Source: Planctomycetota bacterium
Lineage (GTDB): Bacteria; Planctomycetota; Planctomycetia; Pirellulales; PALSA-1355
Assembly (NCBI GenBank): GCA_003389325.1
Contig: QQVE01000033.1
Location: forward strand, 1-58,552
Direction of reading: 5' to 3'
DNA: 58,552 nucleotides
A program made the translations under genes and the position numbers. Below are positions 44,487 through 52,322 of this stretch, one piece after another; positions within the stretch are counted from its first letter, which is position 1; each line of letters begins with the position of its first letter. The notes beneath the pieces are model-generated. The model saw only the letters and a program-made list of their open reading frames with translations, did no database searches and had not been told where the DNA came from.

Positions 44487-45365
44487 CTACCGCGAGGGCT
44501 TAGCATCGCGCGACATGCGGCCGCAATAGTCGATCGCCCGCGCAATTTCACTCTTGAGGTCGCCGCGACGCACGATGCGGTCGATGTAGCCGTGCTCGAG
44601 CAGAAACTCGCTGGTTTGAAACCCTTCGGGCAGCTCGATGCGAATCGTGGCTTGAATCGTCCGCGGCCCGGCGAAGCCGATCAGCGCCTTGGGCTCGGCA
44701 AAGATGATGTCGCCCAGCGAAGCGAAGCTGGCCGCCACACCGCCCATCGTGGGATTGGTGAGCACCGAAATAAAGAGCCCGCCGGCCTGGTCGTAGCGGG
44801 CCAGCGCCGCCGACACCTTGGCCATCTGCATCAGCGAAAGGATGCCCTCCTGCATGCGCGCTCCGCCGCCGGAGGCGCTGATGATGATCAGCGGCAAGCG
44901 TTCCGCCGTGGCCCTTTCGATCAAGCGAGTCAGCTTCTCGCCGACCACCGCTCCCATGCTGCCCATGATGAAGGCCGAGTCGGTCACGCCGCAGGCGACG
45001 CGCCGGGCGCGAATCATGCCCGTGCCCACCAGGGCCGCGTCCTTCAGCCCGGTGCGGCTCTGATCCTTGGTGAGTCGCTGGCTGTAGGGAATCTTGTCGG
45101 CAAAGCCCAGCGGGTCGGCCGGCTGCAAATCGGCGTACCACTCCTCGAACGTGCCCATGTCGAGCATTTGTTCGATGCGGTCGCGGGCCGACACGTAAAA
45201 ATGGTGATCACACTCGGGGCAAACGCCCAGGGCACGCTCGGCCTGCTTGCGGAAGATCGTCTGCTGGCAGCCGGGACAACGCTGCCAGAGGCCCTCGGGC
45301 ACTCCGCGCTTGGGGCGTCGGCCTGCAGGACCGGAAACACTCGAATGTGTATGGCTTGTCGACAT
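44487..45365 (-). CDS. accD: Acetyl-CoA carboxylase carboxyltransferase subunit beta
   Basis: A 292-residue subunit that, with AccA, moves the carboxyl group from biotin to acetyl-CoA, the first step of fatty acid synthesis. The zinc ribbon is visible as CPGC and CPEC (residues about 30-52), followed by [15 protein letters not shown]. The active-site segments are [20 protein letters not shown] and [20 protein letters not shown]. The end [20 protein letters not shown] is the family tail. ATG 45365 is used because homologues start about this far from the ribbon; an in-frame GTG at 45413 is possible. AccA is not in the window. Confidence 0.94.
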   Translation of the reverse strand: MSTSHTHSSVSGPAGRRPKRGVPEGLWQRCPGCQQTIFRKQAERALGVCPECDHHFYVSARDRIEQMLDMGTFEEWYADLQPADPLGFADKIPYSQRLTKDQSRTGLKDAALVGTGMIRARRVACGVTDSAFIMGSMGAVVGEKLTRLIERATAERLPLIIISASGGGARMQEGILSLMQMAKVSAALARYDQAGGLFISVLTNPTMGGVAASFASLGDIIFAEPKALIGFAGPRTIQATIRIELPEGFQTSEFLLEHGYIDRIVRRGDLKSEIARAIDYCGRMSRDAKPSR

Positions 45366-45466
45366 AGGAGGGCGAGGCCCGTAGCGGGCGAGAGGACCCT
45401 TATTGCTGCTCACTTAACCCCATCGGCTAACCTTAGACGCCGACGGCGGTAAATCGGTCAAATTTC

Positions 45467-46051
45467 CTAAAAGTGGCTGGCCGCGGCGTTTTGTGGTTCG
45501 GCGGTGATCACTTCCCATTTTCCGCAAGCGGAGCGAGTTTTCCAGAAATCGCCAATTTCACGCTGCAAGAGTTGCCCCTGAACCACGCCAGCCAGTGGAT
45601 CGGGCACAACCAGGGCGATAGGCCCCTCTTTGTGCTTCTTAAGTGTTTTGGATAAAGCGGCTTGCACTCTCTCGGTGGCTTCGCTGAGCATTTCGCCCTC
45701 GGGGGGGCAAATAATGTTCGGCTGCTCCTGCCACTGGCGGTAAACCTTGGGCTGCTTTCGCTTAACGTCCTCGATCAGCATACCCTGCCACAATCCGTGG
45801 TCAATGTTCCGCAGGTTGTCGAGTTTCTTCATTTTCACGCCGAGGGCCTCGGCAATCGATTCGCCCGTTTGTCGGGCCGACTCGCAGGGGCCGCAATACA
45901 CGGCGGTGATTCCCAGCGGACGAATCTCTTCCACAATGCGCTCGATGTCGCGCGACCCTTGTTCGCTCAGCGGAACGTCCAGCGTGCCCAGGATGCGCCC
46001 TTGCTCGTCGTAGTCGGTGGCGCAGGGGCGGATCAAAACGACCGGTACCAT
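45467..46051 (-). CDS. Histidine phosphatase superfamily fold lacking both catalytic histidines
   Basis: A 194-residue protein whose layout is that of the phosphoglycerate mutase-like superfamily: GTLDVPLSEQG, VYCGPCESARQTGESIAEAL with the conserved Arg60, GLWQGM, PPEGEMLSEATERV. The first catalytic motif, normally LxRHG, reads LIRPC (6-10). The second, normally SHGG, reads VPDP (149-152). Both histidines are gone, so phosphatase or mutase chemistry is not expected. It may bind a phospho-metabolite or regulate a partner. The start is 5 bp after the rpe stop, which points to translational coupling and a link to pentose phosphates. Codons are less GC-rich than in neighbouring genes. Confidence 0.82.
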   Translation of the reverse strand: MVPVVLIRPCATDYDEQGRILGTLDVPLSEQGSRDIERIVEEIRPLGITAVYCGPCESARQTGESIAEALGVKMKKLDNLRNIDHGLWQGMLIEDVKRKQPKVYRQWQEQPNIICPPEGEMLSEATERVQAALSKTLKKHKEGPIALVVPDPLAGVVQGQLLQREIGDFWKTRSACGKWEVITAEPQNAAASHF

Positions 46052-46056
46052 AGTTT

Positions 46057-46779
46057 CTAGTGCGTCCTTGATGTAGATCGGGCCAATTGCTGCAGCTTGG
46101 CGATGGCCTCGCCGTACGGAGGATGGCGAAAGATGCCCGAACCGATGATGTGGGATTGCGAGCCCGCCTCGGCACAGTCGGCGATCGTATCGGCGTTCAC
46201 GCCGCCGTCGACCTCCAGCAACACTTCCGGCGGTGCCATCGCGCTCAACTCGCGCAACTTGGCCAGCGCCTCGGTCTCGAAATGCTGACCGCCGAATCCC
46301 GGCGTCACGCTCATCGTCAATACCAGGTCGCAGGCATCCAGGTACGGGCGGATGGCCGACACGGGTGTTTCGACGTTGTAGGCCAATCCGGCCACGGCTC
46401 CCAATTCGCGCAACTTCGTCAGCAGCGGCCGGGGATCGTCGACCGCCTCGTAGTGAAACGTGATCGCGTCGGCGCCCGCTTCATGAAATTGTTCGGCAAA
46501 CTGGGCGGGGTCGGAAATCATCAGGTGCGTCTCGATCGGCAACTCAGTCACTTTGCGCACTGCTTCGACGATCGGCAGACCGTACGACAAATTCGGCACG
46601 AAATGCCCGTCCATCACGTCCAGGTGCAAGGCCGGCGCGCCGGCATCTTCGAGCTTGCGCACTTCGTCGCCCAAGCGCGCGAAGTCGCACAACAACAGCG
46701 ACGGCACGATCACCGGAGCATCGGCGCGCAGATGGACGTACCGCCGACGGCGCGAAGTTTGGGAAGGCGTGTCTACCAC
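46057..46779 (-). CDS. rpe: Ribulose-phosphate 3-epimerase
   Basis: A 240-residue TIM-barrel enzyme that interconverts ribulose 5-phosphate and xylulose 5-phosphate in the pentose phosphate pathway. Motifs are PSLLLCDFARLG near the start, HLDVMDGHFVPN (metal His and Asp), ETHLMI, THFHYEA-like ITFHYEAVDD, MSVTPGFGGQHF (phosphate loop), and EVDGGVN with the catalytic Asp. The start is GTG at 46779 and gives a 25-residue lead before the barrel, a little longer than usual. The histidine-phosphatase-like gene begins 5 bp downstream. Transcription likely continues towards accD. Confidence 0.94.
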   Translation of the reverse strand: MVDTPSQTSRRRRYVHLRADAPVIVPSLLLCDFARLGDEVRKLEDAGAPALHLDVMDGHFVPNLSYGLPIVEAVRKVTELPIETHLMISDPAQFAEQFHEAGADAITFHYEAVDDPRPLLTKLRELGAVAGLAYNVETPVSAIRPYLDACDLVLTMSVTPGFGGQHFETEALAKLRELSAMAPPEVLLEVDGGVNADTIADCAEAGSQSHIIGSGIFRHPPYGEAIAKLQQLARSTSRTH

Positions 46780-47092
46780 GAGTGGGAACGCACTGGATGA
46801 AACCTTGTGAAGCCTGTCGGCATGTGGATTCCGTTTTCAACCGCGGTCACTTGGTTGCCGCGCGGGCCGACAGATCTGGCAATCGTCCGTAGGCGTAAGC
46901 AGATAAATCCTAGGTACCTGACAGCACTTGAGCCAGGGGGAGATTGTAGCAATCCGTCCCGGACGCGTCTGCGCAGTTCATCCTGCTGGAGTTAAATCGC
47001 ACCCATACAATAGTTTAGCCCGATTCTGGCTCTGCGGGCACCGGAACGACACCTCGGCTCTGGGTGCCATCGGATCGCGCGGCTCGCGGGCT
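46780..47092. other. Intergenic region rpe / scpB, with palindromic elements
   Basis: 313 bases without a convincing gene between scpB (ends 47093) and rpe (starts 46779), both minus. TTTAGCCCG at about 47013-47021 and CGGGCTTTAGCCCG at 47087-47100 (overlapping the scpB stop) flank an imperfect inverted stretch with inner GGCACC/GGTGCC. This may be a weak terminator after scpB or a relic of the repeat family sharing TAGCCCG. Confidence 0.5.
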
Positions 47093-47854
47093 TTAGCCCG
47101 GTTCCAACTCGTGGCCGCGCGGCAAGTCGGCCAAGCTCGACAGCCCGAACAACTGGAGAAAACGGTCCGTGGTGTAGTACCTGGCCCGGCGGGGTTTCGA
47201 CTCGTCGCGTTCGATCCGCAACAGTTGCCGCCGCACGAGTTGCGACAAAACCGCCCCGCTGGCCGTACCGCGCAGTTGGGCCACTTCGTCGGACGTGACC
47301 GGTTCGTGGTAAGCCACGGCCGCCAGCACCTCGATCGCCGCCTGCGACAACCGGGCCTGCCGCGTGCGGCCAAAGAACTTGTCGCGCAGCCGGTGAAACT
47401 CGGGCCGCAGCCCCATGCGATACCCCTCGCCCTGCGAGACGATCACGTAGGGGCAGCCGCGCCGTTCGTACGTTTCATTCAGTTCGCGCACCAACGCGTC
47501 GACTTCGGCCGGCCGCACGCCGCGCATCAAGGCCGCCACCTGCTGGGCGGCCAGACCTTCGCGATTGGGCAACCCGACGAACAGCATCGCCTCGAGGATC
47601 GAGCGCGGCGAGATTTCGCAGGCATCTTCGCCGGTGTCGCCCGATGCACCGTCAGCTTCTTCGGGCGCCGCACCCTCGGCATCGGCGGCGTCGCCAGGCA
47701 GGGGTGCATACGGGTCGTCGCCGTCGGAAAGCATGCCCGACAACGCGGCGCTGAGCTGGTCGAGCGCCAGCCCCGACTGCGAATCAGCGGCCATGGCCGG
47801 CAACCCGAACTCGGCAGAGGGGCGATTCGATTCGTGAGCCGAGGAGTCTCCCAT
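47093..47854 (-). CDS. scpB: Segregation and condensation protein ScpB
   Basis: A 253-residue subunit of the SMC-ScpA-ScpB condensin that compacts and separates chromosomes. The winged-helix pair is visible: SILEAMLFVGLPNREGLAAQ, QVAALMRGV, LVRELNETYERRGCPYVIVS, GYRMGLRPEF, then QARLSQAAIEVLAAVAYHEP with VTSDEVAQLRGTASGAVLSQ, and the end RYYTTDRFLQLFGLSSLADL. About 80 acidic, disordered residues precede the first winged helix, more than in most ScpB proteins. ATG 47854 is preferred to an in-frame start 36 bases upstream. ScpA and SMC are not adjacent. Confidence 0.9.
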   Translation of the reverse strand: MGDSSAHESNRPSAEFGLPAMAADSQSGLALDQLSAALSGMLSDGDDPYAPLPGDAADAEGAAPEEADGASGDTGEDACEISPRSILEAMLFVGLPNREGLAAQQVAALMRGVRPAEVDALVRELNETYERRGCPYVIVSQGEGYRMGLRPEFHRLRDKFFGRTRQARLSQAAIEVLAAVAYHEPVTSDEVAQLRGTASGAVLSQLVRRQLLRIERDESKPRRARYYTTDRFLQLFGLSSLADLPRGHELEPG

Positions 47855-47916
47855 ACGCGCACTATACGGGCCGCCCGAGCCGCGGGGCAAGATCCGCCCG
47901 GGTGCGTCACGCCTGG

Positions 47917-48756
47917 TTAGCCGGCGTTCTTCTTCATGAACGCCAGACCGTCGCGGGCCAGTTGTTCTTCGCTATCGTACATCCGCCGCCAGATCTTTGT
48001 GGCCGCAGCCAGCTCCGGCAGCGCGAGCCCGAACGCTTCGATCACCATCCAGCCGTTGTAGCCGGTTTCCTTCAGCGTGCGGAACGTGAGGTCCCAGGGA
48101 ATGTTCCCCTTGCCCGGGGTGCTGCGATCGTTTTCCGAGATGTGCACGTGCACCGTGTAGGGCGCTGCGTCGCGGATCGCCGCCTCGGGATTCTTTTCTT
48201 CGATGTTGGCGTGGAACGTGTCGTACATCATGCGGCAATGCGGGTGGTCCACCTCGCGAACGAAGCGCACGGTGTCAGCCGCCGTGTTGAGCAGAAAACA
48301 CTCGAAGCGATTGAGGTACTCGAGGCCCAGCATCACGCCGCACTTTTCCGCGTGTTCGGCCGTCTGGCGGATGACGTCGACCGATCGCTTCCACTCATCG
48401 GGCGAAGGCCCCTTGCCGGTGAATTCGCCCAGGGCCGAATGATACGGCCCGCACAGGGTCTGGCAGCCGGCCGCCTGGCAGCTTTCCAGCACTAGCTTGT
48501 TGGCCTCGACGGCTGCGGCCCGAATCTTGGCGTCGGGGCTGATCGGATTGTCTTCCGGCGTCCGCACGGTGACGGCGGTGCGCTCGAGGCCAATGGCGTC
48601 GAGCCGCTTGCCCCACTCGGCGTACTTTTCCGGGTTCGCCTCGAAGATCGGCAGCTCCACGCCGTCGTAGCCCATCTCCTTGAGGTTCTCCAACACCGGC
48701 ACGTGCTCTTCCCCCAGGTCGCCGGTCCACAGCAGCATGTTCATGCCAAACTTCAT
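47917..48756 (-). CDS. Sugar phosphate isomerase/epimerase, D-tagatose 3-epimerase-like
   Basis: A 279-residue TIM-barrel enzyme. The metal-binding residues Glu146 (LGLEYLNRFE), Asp179 (MYDTFHAN), His205 (HISENDR) and Glu240 (VIEAFG) match, in order and spacing, those of D-tagatose 3-epimerase. Phe or Tyr pocket residues and GPYHSALGEFTGKGPS also fit. It probably epimerises a free ketose or an oxidised sugar. The ATG overlaps the stop of the upstream gene as ATGA, so the two are coupled. It is the downstream end of the carbohydrate cluster that runs from about 53.6 kb. Confidence 0.9.
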   Translation of the reverse strand: MKFGMNMLLWTGDLGEEHVPVLENLKEMGYDGVELPIFEANPEKYAEWGKRLDAIGLERTAVTVRTPEDNPISPDAKIRAAAVEANKLVLESCQAAGCQTLCGPYHSALGEFTGKGPSPDEWKRSVDVIRQTAEHAEKCGVMLGLEYLNRFECFLLNTAADTVRFVREVDHPHCRMMYDTFHANIEEKNPEAAIRDAAPYTVHVHISENDRSTPGKGNIPWDLTFRTLKETGYNGWMVIEAFGLALPELAAATKIWRRMYDSEEQLARDGLAFMKKNAG

Positions 48757-49460
48757 CGGGAATTCTCCGTGGAGTCAGTATTGTCGGGGCTACGCGCCCG
48801 TCGTGTGCCGACGCTTGGCTGGGCGAGCAGTTCGTCTTGGCGATCGGCCACCAGGGGACGCATCGCGGCGAGCGTCTCCTCAATCGTGCGCGGCAACAAC
48901 GGCAAGCCCACGCGGCGCATCACCTGGTTCAAGCGAAACAACAGTTTGCCATCGTCGCTGTAGTCGAACAAGAACCGTTCGCGGGAAAACAGGCCGATAA
49001 ACGTGCCCAGGTTGGCCGCCGGCCGCGGGGCGATCGTATCGACCGCCGCCGCCACGGCATCGGCATCCAGTCGATCGAGCGCGGTGTAATACGCTTCGAG
49101 CCGGGCCGGATCGTCGGCCGCCAGCGTCGCGTCGAGCAGGATCTCCACCAGAATGTGACCCAGGAAGTGCGGCCGAAAGCCCTCGTCATCGGGCAACTGC
49201 TCCCGCAGCATGCCGCACAGCGTCAGCGACAGTTCGGCGAATGCCCGCGTGTTGTGAAACCAGGCGTCGTCTTCGCAGTGCCGCAAGATGCCGGCAGCGA
49301 CTCGGGCCGTGGGCTCGTCGGGCACGGATAGGTACTGCTTCGCGTGGTGCGACCGTACGCGCACGCGGCGATCGACGACGTTCAGCCAGTCGGGCACGGC
49401 CGTGCCGGCCAGAAAGTAGGGATCGTCGACGAAGTGGCGTCCGTGGGCGAAGTAGTTCAA
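48753..49460 (-). CDS. Uncharacterised protein, possibly acyl-carrier-protein phosphodiesterase-like (HD fold)
   Basis: A 235-residue soluble protein. It starts MNYFAHGRHFVDDPYFLAGT with AVPDWLNVVDRR, a beginning reminiscent of AcpH/DUF479 proteins (MNFLAH...). His residues are spread as in helical metal-dependent hydrolases: RSHHAKQYL, ILRHCEDDAWFHNTRAF, PHFLGHILVEILLD. These could form a metal site. The resemblance is by eye and weak. Its stop overlaps the ATG of the epimerase gene by 4 bp, so it is coupled to that gene, although its fold does not suggest sugar chemistry. A heptanucleotide repeat tract lies directly upstream. Confidence 0.6.
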   Translation of the reverse strand: MNYFAHGRHFVDDPYFLAGTAVPDWLNVVDRRVRVRSHHAKQYLSVPDEPTARVAAGILRHCEDDAWFHNTRAFAELSLTLCGMLREQLPDDEGFRPHFLGHILVEILLDATLAADDPARLEAYYTALDRLDADAVAAAVDTIAPRPAANLGTFIGLFSRERFLFDYSDDGKLLFRLNQVMRRVGLPLLPRTIEETLAAMRPLVADRQDELLAQPSVGTRRARSPDNTDSTENSR

Positions 49461-49466
49461 GGAGGA

Positions 49467-49501
49467 GTGGTCAGTGGCTAAAGGTTGGTGGCCAGTGACA
49501 A
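49467..49501. repeat. Heptanucleotide repeat tract, GTGGYYA type (5 units)
   Basis: Five 7-base units in register: GTGGTCA, GTGGCTA, AAGGTTG, GTGGCCA, GTGACAA. The tract fills most of the gap between the Gfo/Idh/MocA gene and the 48753-49460 gene. It shares the 7-base period but not the sequence of the GGGGTTA tracts at 50.7-52.3 kb. Confidence 0.7.
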
Positions 49502-49514
49502 GAGCGCAGGGCGG

Positions 49515-50672
49515 CTACTTGATCTCCACCCACTTCCCGGTCTTAGCGCTATCCAGCACTGCCTCGCAGACCTTTTGCGTGCGCAGTCCGCTCTTGAAGT
49601 CGGGCTGCACCGGTTTCTTGGTCTCGAGCGATTCGAGGAAGTCGGCCAGGGCGTTGATGAACGTGTGCTCATAGCCGATCGTGCACCCCGGCACCCACCA
49701 GGCGTCCATGTACGGATGCTCGGGGTTGGTAACGTGAATCTTCTGCCAGCCGGTCAGGTGGCTCTCGATTTTCTGGCCGCTGGCCGGGTCGGCGTACTTG
49801 AAGTACTGCAGATACTGCGGGTCTTCCAGGTCGAAAAACACGCTGCCGGCGTCGCCGTTGAGCTCGAAAGTGTTGTAGTTCTTGCGGCCCCGGGCGTAGC
49901 GAGTGCTTTCGAACGTGCCCATCGAGCCGTTCTCGAACACCGCCAGAAACATGCAGGCATCGTCGATGCCCACCGGCTGCACCTTGCCCGTCTCCGCATG
50001 GGTCCGCTCCTTGACGAACGTTTCGGTGGCGGCCGTCACCCGGGCGATGGGCCCGTTGAGCCATTCGGCCGTGTCGATCGAATGGGCCAGCAAGTCGCCC
50101 GTGACCCCGCTGCCGGCGACGGCGGCGTCGAGCCGCCACAATGCGGCACCACCCTGCGGCACGTCGGTGGCAATGGTCCAGTCCTGCAGGTACGTGGCCC
50201 GATAGTGAAACGGCTTGCCCACGCGGCCCTCGTCGACAACCTGTTTGGCCAGCGAGATCGCCGGCACGCGGCGATAGTTAAACCAGACCATGTTCGCCAC
50301 ACCGGCCTTTTCGACCGCAGCGCACATCTCCTCGGCCTCGGCCACGTTCATCGCCAGCGGCTTCTCGCAGAGGATCATCTTGCCGGCCCTCGCCGCCTCG
50401 AGCACGATCTCTTTGTGCGTGTTGTTGGGCGAGCCGACATCGATCACGTCGATATCGTCCCGGGCAATCAGATTCCGCCAATCGGTCTCGTACGACTCGT
50501 AGCCCCAGTTCTCGGCAAACGCCTTGATCTTGTCTTTCTTGCGAGCACAGCACGCCTTGAGCACCGGCCGATACTCGCGCTGGAAGAACTGATTGACCTG
50601 CCGATAAGCATTCGAGTGAGCCCGGCCCATGAAGCCGTAGCCGATCATTCCGATGTTGAGGGGAGTGGACAT
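49515..50672 (-). CDS. Gfo/Idh/MocA family NAD(P)-dependent sugar oxidoreductase
   Basis: A 385-residue cytoplasmic oxidoreductase with no signal peptide. The Rossmann motif is [17 protein letters not shown] (residues about 7-23), the family catalytic EKP is in [10 protein letters not shown] (about 98-107), and the substrate-side motif is [20 protein letters not shown], followed by [14 protein letters not shown] with the usual conserved Asp/His pair. Members oxidise or reduce sugars, inositols or keto-sugars. Neighbouring isomerase/epimerases, a cupin and a mutarotase-like gene suggest a shared route for an oxidised sugar. The gene is flanked on both sides by heptanucleotide tracts. Confidence 0.93.
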   Translation of the reverse strand: MSTPLNIGMIGYGFMGRAHSNAYRQVNQFFQREYRPVLKACCARKKDKIKAFAENWGYESYETDWRNLIARDDIDVIDVGSPNNTHKEIVLEAARAGKMILCEKPLAMNVAEAEEMCAAVEKAGVANMVWFNYRRVPAISLAKQVVDEGRVGKPFHYRATYLQDWTIATDVPQGGAALWRLDAAVAGSGVTGDLLAHSIDTAEWLNGPIARVTAATETFVKERTHAETGKVQPVGIDDACMFLAVFENGSMGTFESTRYARGRKNYNTFELNGDAGSVFFDLEDPQYLQYFKYADPASGQKIESHLTGWQKIHVTNPEHPYMDAWWVPGCTIGYEHTFINALADFLESLETKKPVQPDFKSGLRTQKVCEAVLDSAKTGKWVEIK

Positions 50673-50682
50673 GTGGAGGAAA

Positions 50683-50711
50683 GGGGTTGGGGGTTAGGGA
50701 TTAGGGGTCAG
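50683..50711. repeat. Heptanucleotide repeat tract, GGGGTTA type
   Basis: Four units in register on the plus strand: GGGGTTG, GGGGTTA, GGGATTA, GGGGTCA, then G. The tract covers the stop and last codons of the four-helix-bundle gene (50701), so the ending SDP-stop is encoded by the repeat. Confidence 0.85.
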
Positions 50712-51102
50712 ATCGTTTCGAGGACTGCCCGGCGGCAATTGCACTGCGCAAAGCGTTTAACAAGCGGCCTATTTCGTCTAGTTGATCAACGAGCTGTTCT
50801 TCTGAGTCGCTGCGTAATAGGTCGAGTCGAGCGGCGATGGTAGCTTGGGTGTAAAGTTCCGCCAAAGAACCGCGCGCATTGCCAAGAAACTGGAGGTATT
50901 CGCCTCGCGATTGCCTGGCGTTGCCCTCGGCGATGTTGCTGGCGACGGAGACGGCGGCCCGGCGCATTTGACTTGTCAGACCATAGACCTCCTCTCGCGG
51001 AAAAGCCTGAGTCACTTGGTAAACGGTTTCTGCCAAAGAGATCGACTTCTGCCACACGATAAGGTCCCGATACGACCGCACGCTACTCTGCTCGTCGCGC
51101 AT
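50701..51102 (-). CDS. Four-helix-bundle protein (S23/IVP family)
   Basis: A 133-residue helical protein of the family first seen in intervening sequences of bacterial 23S rRNA genes. Family motifs are SYRDLIVWQKSISLAETVY, FPREEVYGLTSQMRRAAVSV, SNIAEGNARQSRGEYLQFLG and ARGSLAELYTQATIA. The protein forms pentameric helical bundles; its role is unknown, and a related protein, Avd, works in diversity-generating retroelements. No reverse transcriptase is present here. It is framed by inverted heptanucleotide tracts at 50683-50711 and 51121-51152. Codons are less GC-rich than in the metabolic genes around it. GTG at 51114 is an alternative start. Confidence 0.88.
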   Translation of the reverse strand: MRDEQSSVRSYRDLIVWQKSISLAETVYQVTQAFPREEVYGLTSQMRRAAVSVASNIAEGNARQSRGEYLQFLGNARGSLAELYTQATIAARLDLLRSDSEEQLVDQLDEIGRLLNALRSAIAAGQSSKRSDP

Positions 51103-51120
51103 GATCGCGGCCACCCTTTT

Positions 51121-51152
51121 CTAACCCCCAACCCCTAGTCCCTAACCCCTCC
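51121..51152. repeat. Heptanucleotide repeat tract, GGGGTTA type (inverted relative to 50.7 kb)
   Basis: Read on the minus strand the units are GGGGTTA, GGGACTA, GGGGTTG, GGGGTTA. The tract covers the final codons and stop of the TIM-barrel gene (stop 51142-51144) and reaches to within 20 bases of the four-helix-bundle ATG. With the tract at 50683-50711 it brackets that gene as an inverted pair. Confidence 0.85.
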
Positions 51153-52185
51153 AACCATGCTTCTCGCGCACAGCAATCATCGCACCTAAAATCTGATTCC
51201 ACGTTCCCGCATCCATCATCGTCTCGTTGGGGAACATGCAGCCGTCCCAGCAGATGTGTTGGAAGTTCTTGGTCAGGTCGCCGGCGTCGTCGCGGAGCCA
51301 GAAGCCGGCGACCTTGACGATGTCGAGCTTGGCGTTGGGGTCGTTGGGCAGGCAGTGGCGGCCCGTCTTGTCGTGGCTGCCGGTGCCGTGCACGGTGGCG
51401 TCGTTCTGGGCCACGTGAAAGTCGATCGTCCAGGGTCGCAAAGCGGCAGTCACTTGCTTAAGCGCCGCATCGAGCCGCGCGGTGTCCTTCCAATCGAAGT
51501 CGGCCGGCAGGATGGCGTCTTCCGGGGCGTTGTGTCCCAGCACGTAGAGCAGCGTGTGGGCCATGTCAGCCTGAAAGCCGAGCGTCTTGGGCCGGTTCAC
51601 CATCTCCAGCAATTGCACCATGCGGCGCCAACTGTGCATGCCGCCCCAGCAGATCTCTCCTTCGGCCGCCAGCCGCTCGCCGGCGTCTTCGGCGATGTCG
51701 CAGGCCTCCTTGAACGTTTGGGCAATCTTCTTGCTGTTGGCGTTGCGGTCGCCTTCGGCCCACTCGCCCACGCCCGCCGAGGAGTCGATGCGCACGACGC
51801 CGTAGGGACGCGCGCCGATCTCCCGCAGCCGCTTGGCGATGTGGCACCCCTTGCGCACTTGCTCGAGGAACTTCTTGCGCTCTTCGTCCGATCCCATCGC
51901 CGAGCCACCGCCCGTGGGACCCCACACCGGAGCCACGACCGAACCGATCACCAGGTTGCGCTTCTGAGCTTTCTCGGCCAGCGTTTTGATCTCGTCGTCC
52001 GAGGCGTCGATGCTGACGTGCGGATCGAACAGAAACAGGTCGAAGCCGTCAAACTTCGTACCGTCGACCTCGGCCGCGGCCGTCAGGTCGAGCATCGTAT
52101 CCAGTTCGATCGGCGGTTCCGATCCCTCGCCCTTGCCGACGACGCCCGGCCAGGCCGCGTTGTGAAGTTTGGGGAAGTTGTTCAT
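51142..52185 (-). CDS. Xylose isomerase-like TIM-barrel sugar isomerase/epimerase
   Basis: A 347-residue protein of the xylose isomerase-like barrel superfamily. It starts [19 protein letters not shown]. Barrel strands are visible as [74 protein letters not shown] (candidate Glu and His ligands), [16 protein letters not shown] (Asp, His) and [20 protein letters not shown] (His). A metal site built from these is plausible. Its C-terminal codons lie in a heptanucleotide tract. It is upstream of the Gfo/Idh/MocA gene with the four-helix-bundle gene between them. Substrate is unknown. Confidence 0.88.
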   Translation of the reverse strand: MNNFPKLHNAAWPGVVGKGEGSEPPIELDTMLDLTAAAEVDGTKFDGFDLFLFDPHVSIDASDDEIKTLAEKAQKRNLVIGSVVAPVWGPTGGGSAMGSDEERKKFLEQVRKGCHIAKRLREIGARPYGVVRIDSSAGVGEWAEGDRNANSKKIAQTFKEACDIAEDAGERLAAEGEICWGGMHSWRRMVQLLEMVNRPKTLGFQADMAHTLLYVLGHNAPEDAILPADFDWKDTARLDAALKQVTAALRPWTIDFHVAQNDATVHGTGSHDKTGRHCLPNDPNAKLDIVKVAGFWLRDDAGDLTKNFQHICWDGCMFPNETMMDAGTWNQILGAMIAVREKHGWRG

Positions 52186-52189
52186 GGAA

Positions 52190-52219
52190 GGGGTTGGGGA
52201 CTAGGGGTTAGGGATTAGG
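52190..52219. repeat. Heptanucleotide repeat tract, GGGGTTA type
   Basis: Units in register on the plus strand: GGGGTTG, GGGACTA, GGGGTTA, GGGATTA, GG. It begins 5 bases upstream of the TIM-barrel gene's ATG (52185). It is in opposite orientation to the tract at 52291-52322, so the two could pair across a 71-base spacer. Confidence 0.85.
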
Positions 52220-52290
52220 AAACGAAGAAACTTGTTGGCAATCTGGAATCGCGGCTGGGCTATTGGGTCGATAACGCGTCTTTCGCTTGT

Positions 52291-52322
52291 CCAACCCCTA
52301 ACCCCCAACCCCTAATCCCTAC
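52291..52322. repeat. Heptanucleotide repeat tract, GGGGTTA type (inverted partner)
   Basis: Read on the minus strand: GGGATTA, GGGGTTG, GGGGTTA, GGGGTTG. The tract covers the stop codon of the cupin gene (52319-52321). With the 52190 tract it forms an imperfect inverted repeat that spans most of the 133-bp gap between cupin and TIM-barrel genes. Confidence 0.85.

Noticed and set aside
46780..47092. tRNA gene suggested by the GGTTCCAACTC string near scpB
   Set aside because: No acceptor stem or anticodon arm can be formed around it; it is the coding end of scpB.
50683..51152. Diversity-generating retroelement (four-helix-bundle protein as Avd)
   Set aside because: No reverse transcriptase, template repeat or variable repeat is present in the flanks.
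49461..52322. CRISPR-like array in the repeat-rich gaps
   Set aside because: Units are contiguous 7-mers without spacers; no cas gene is in the window.
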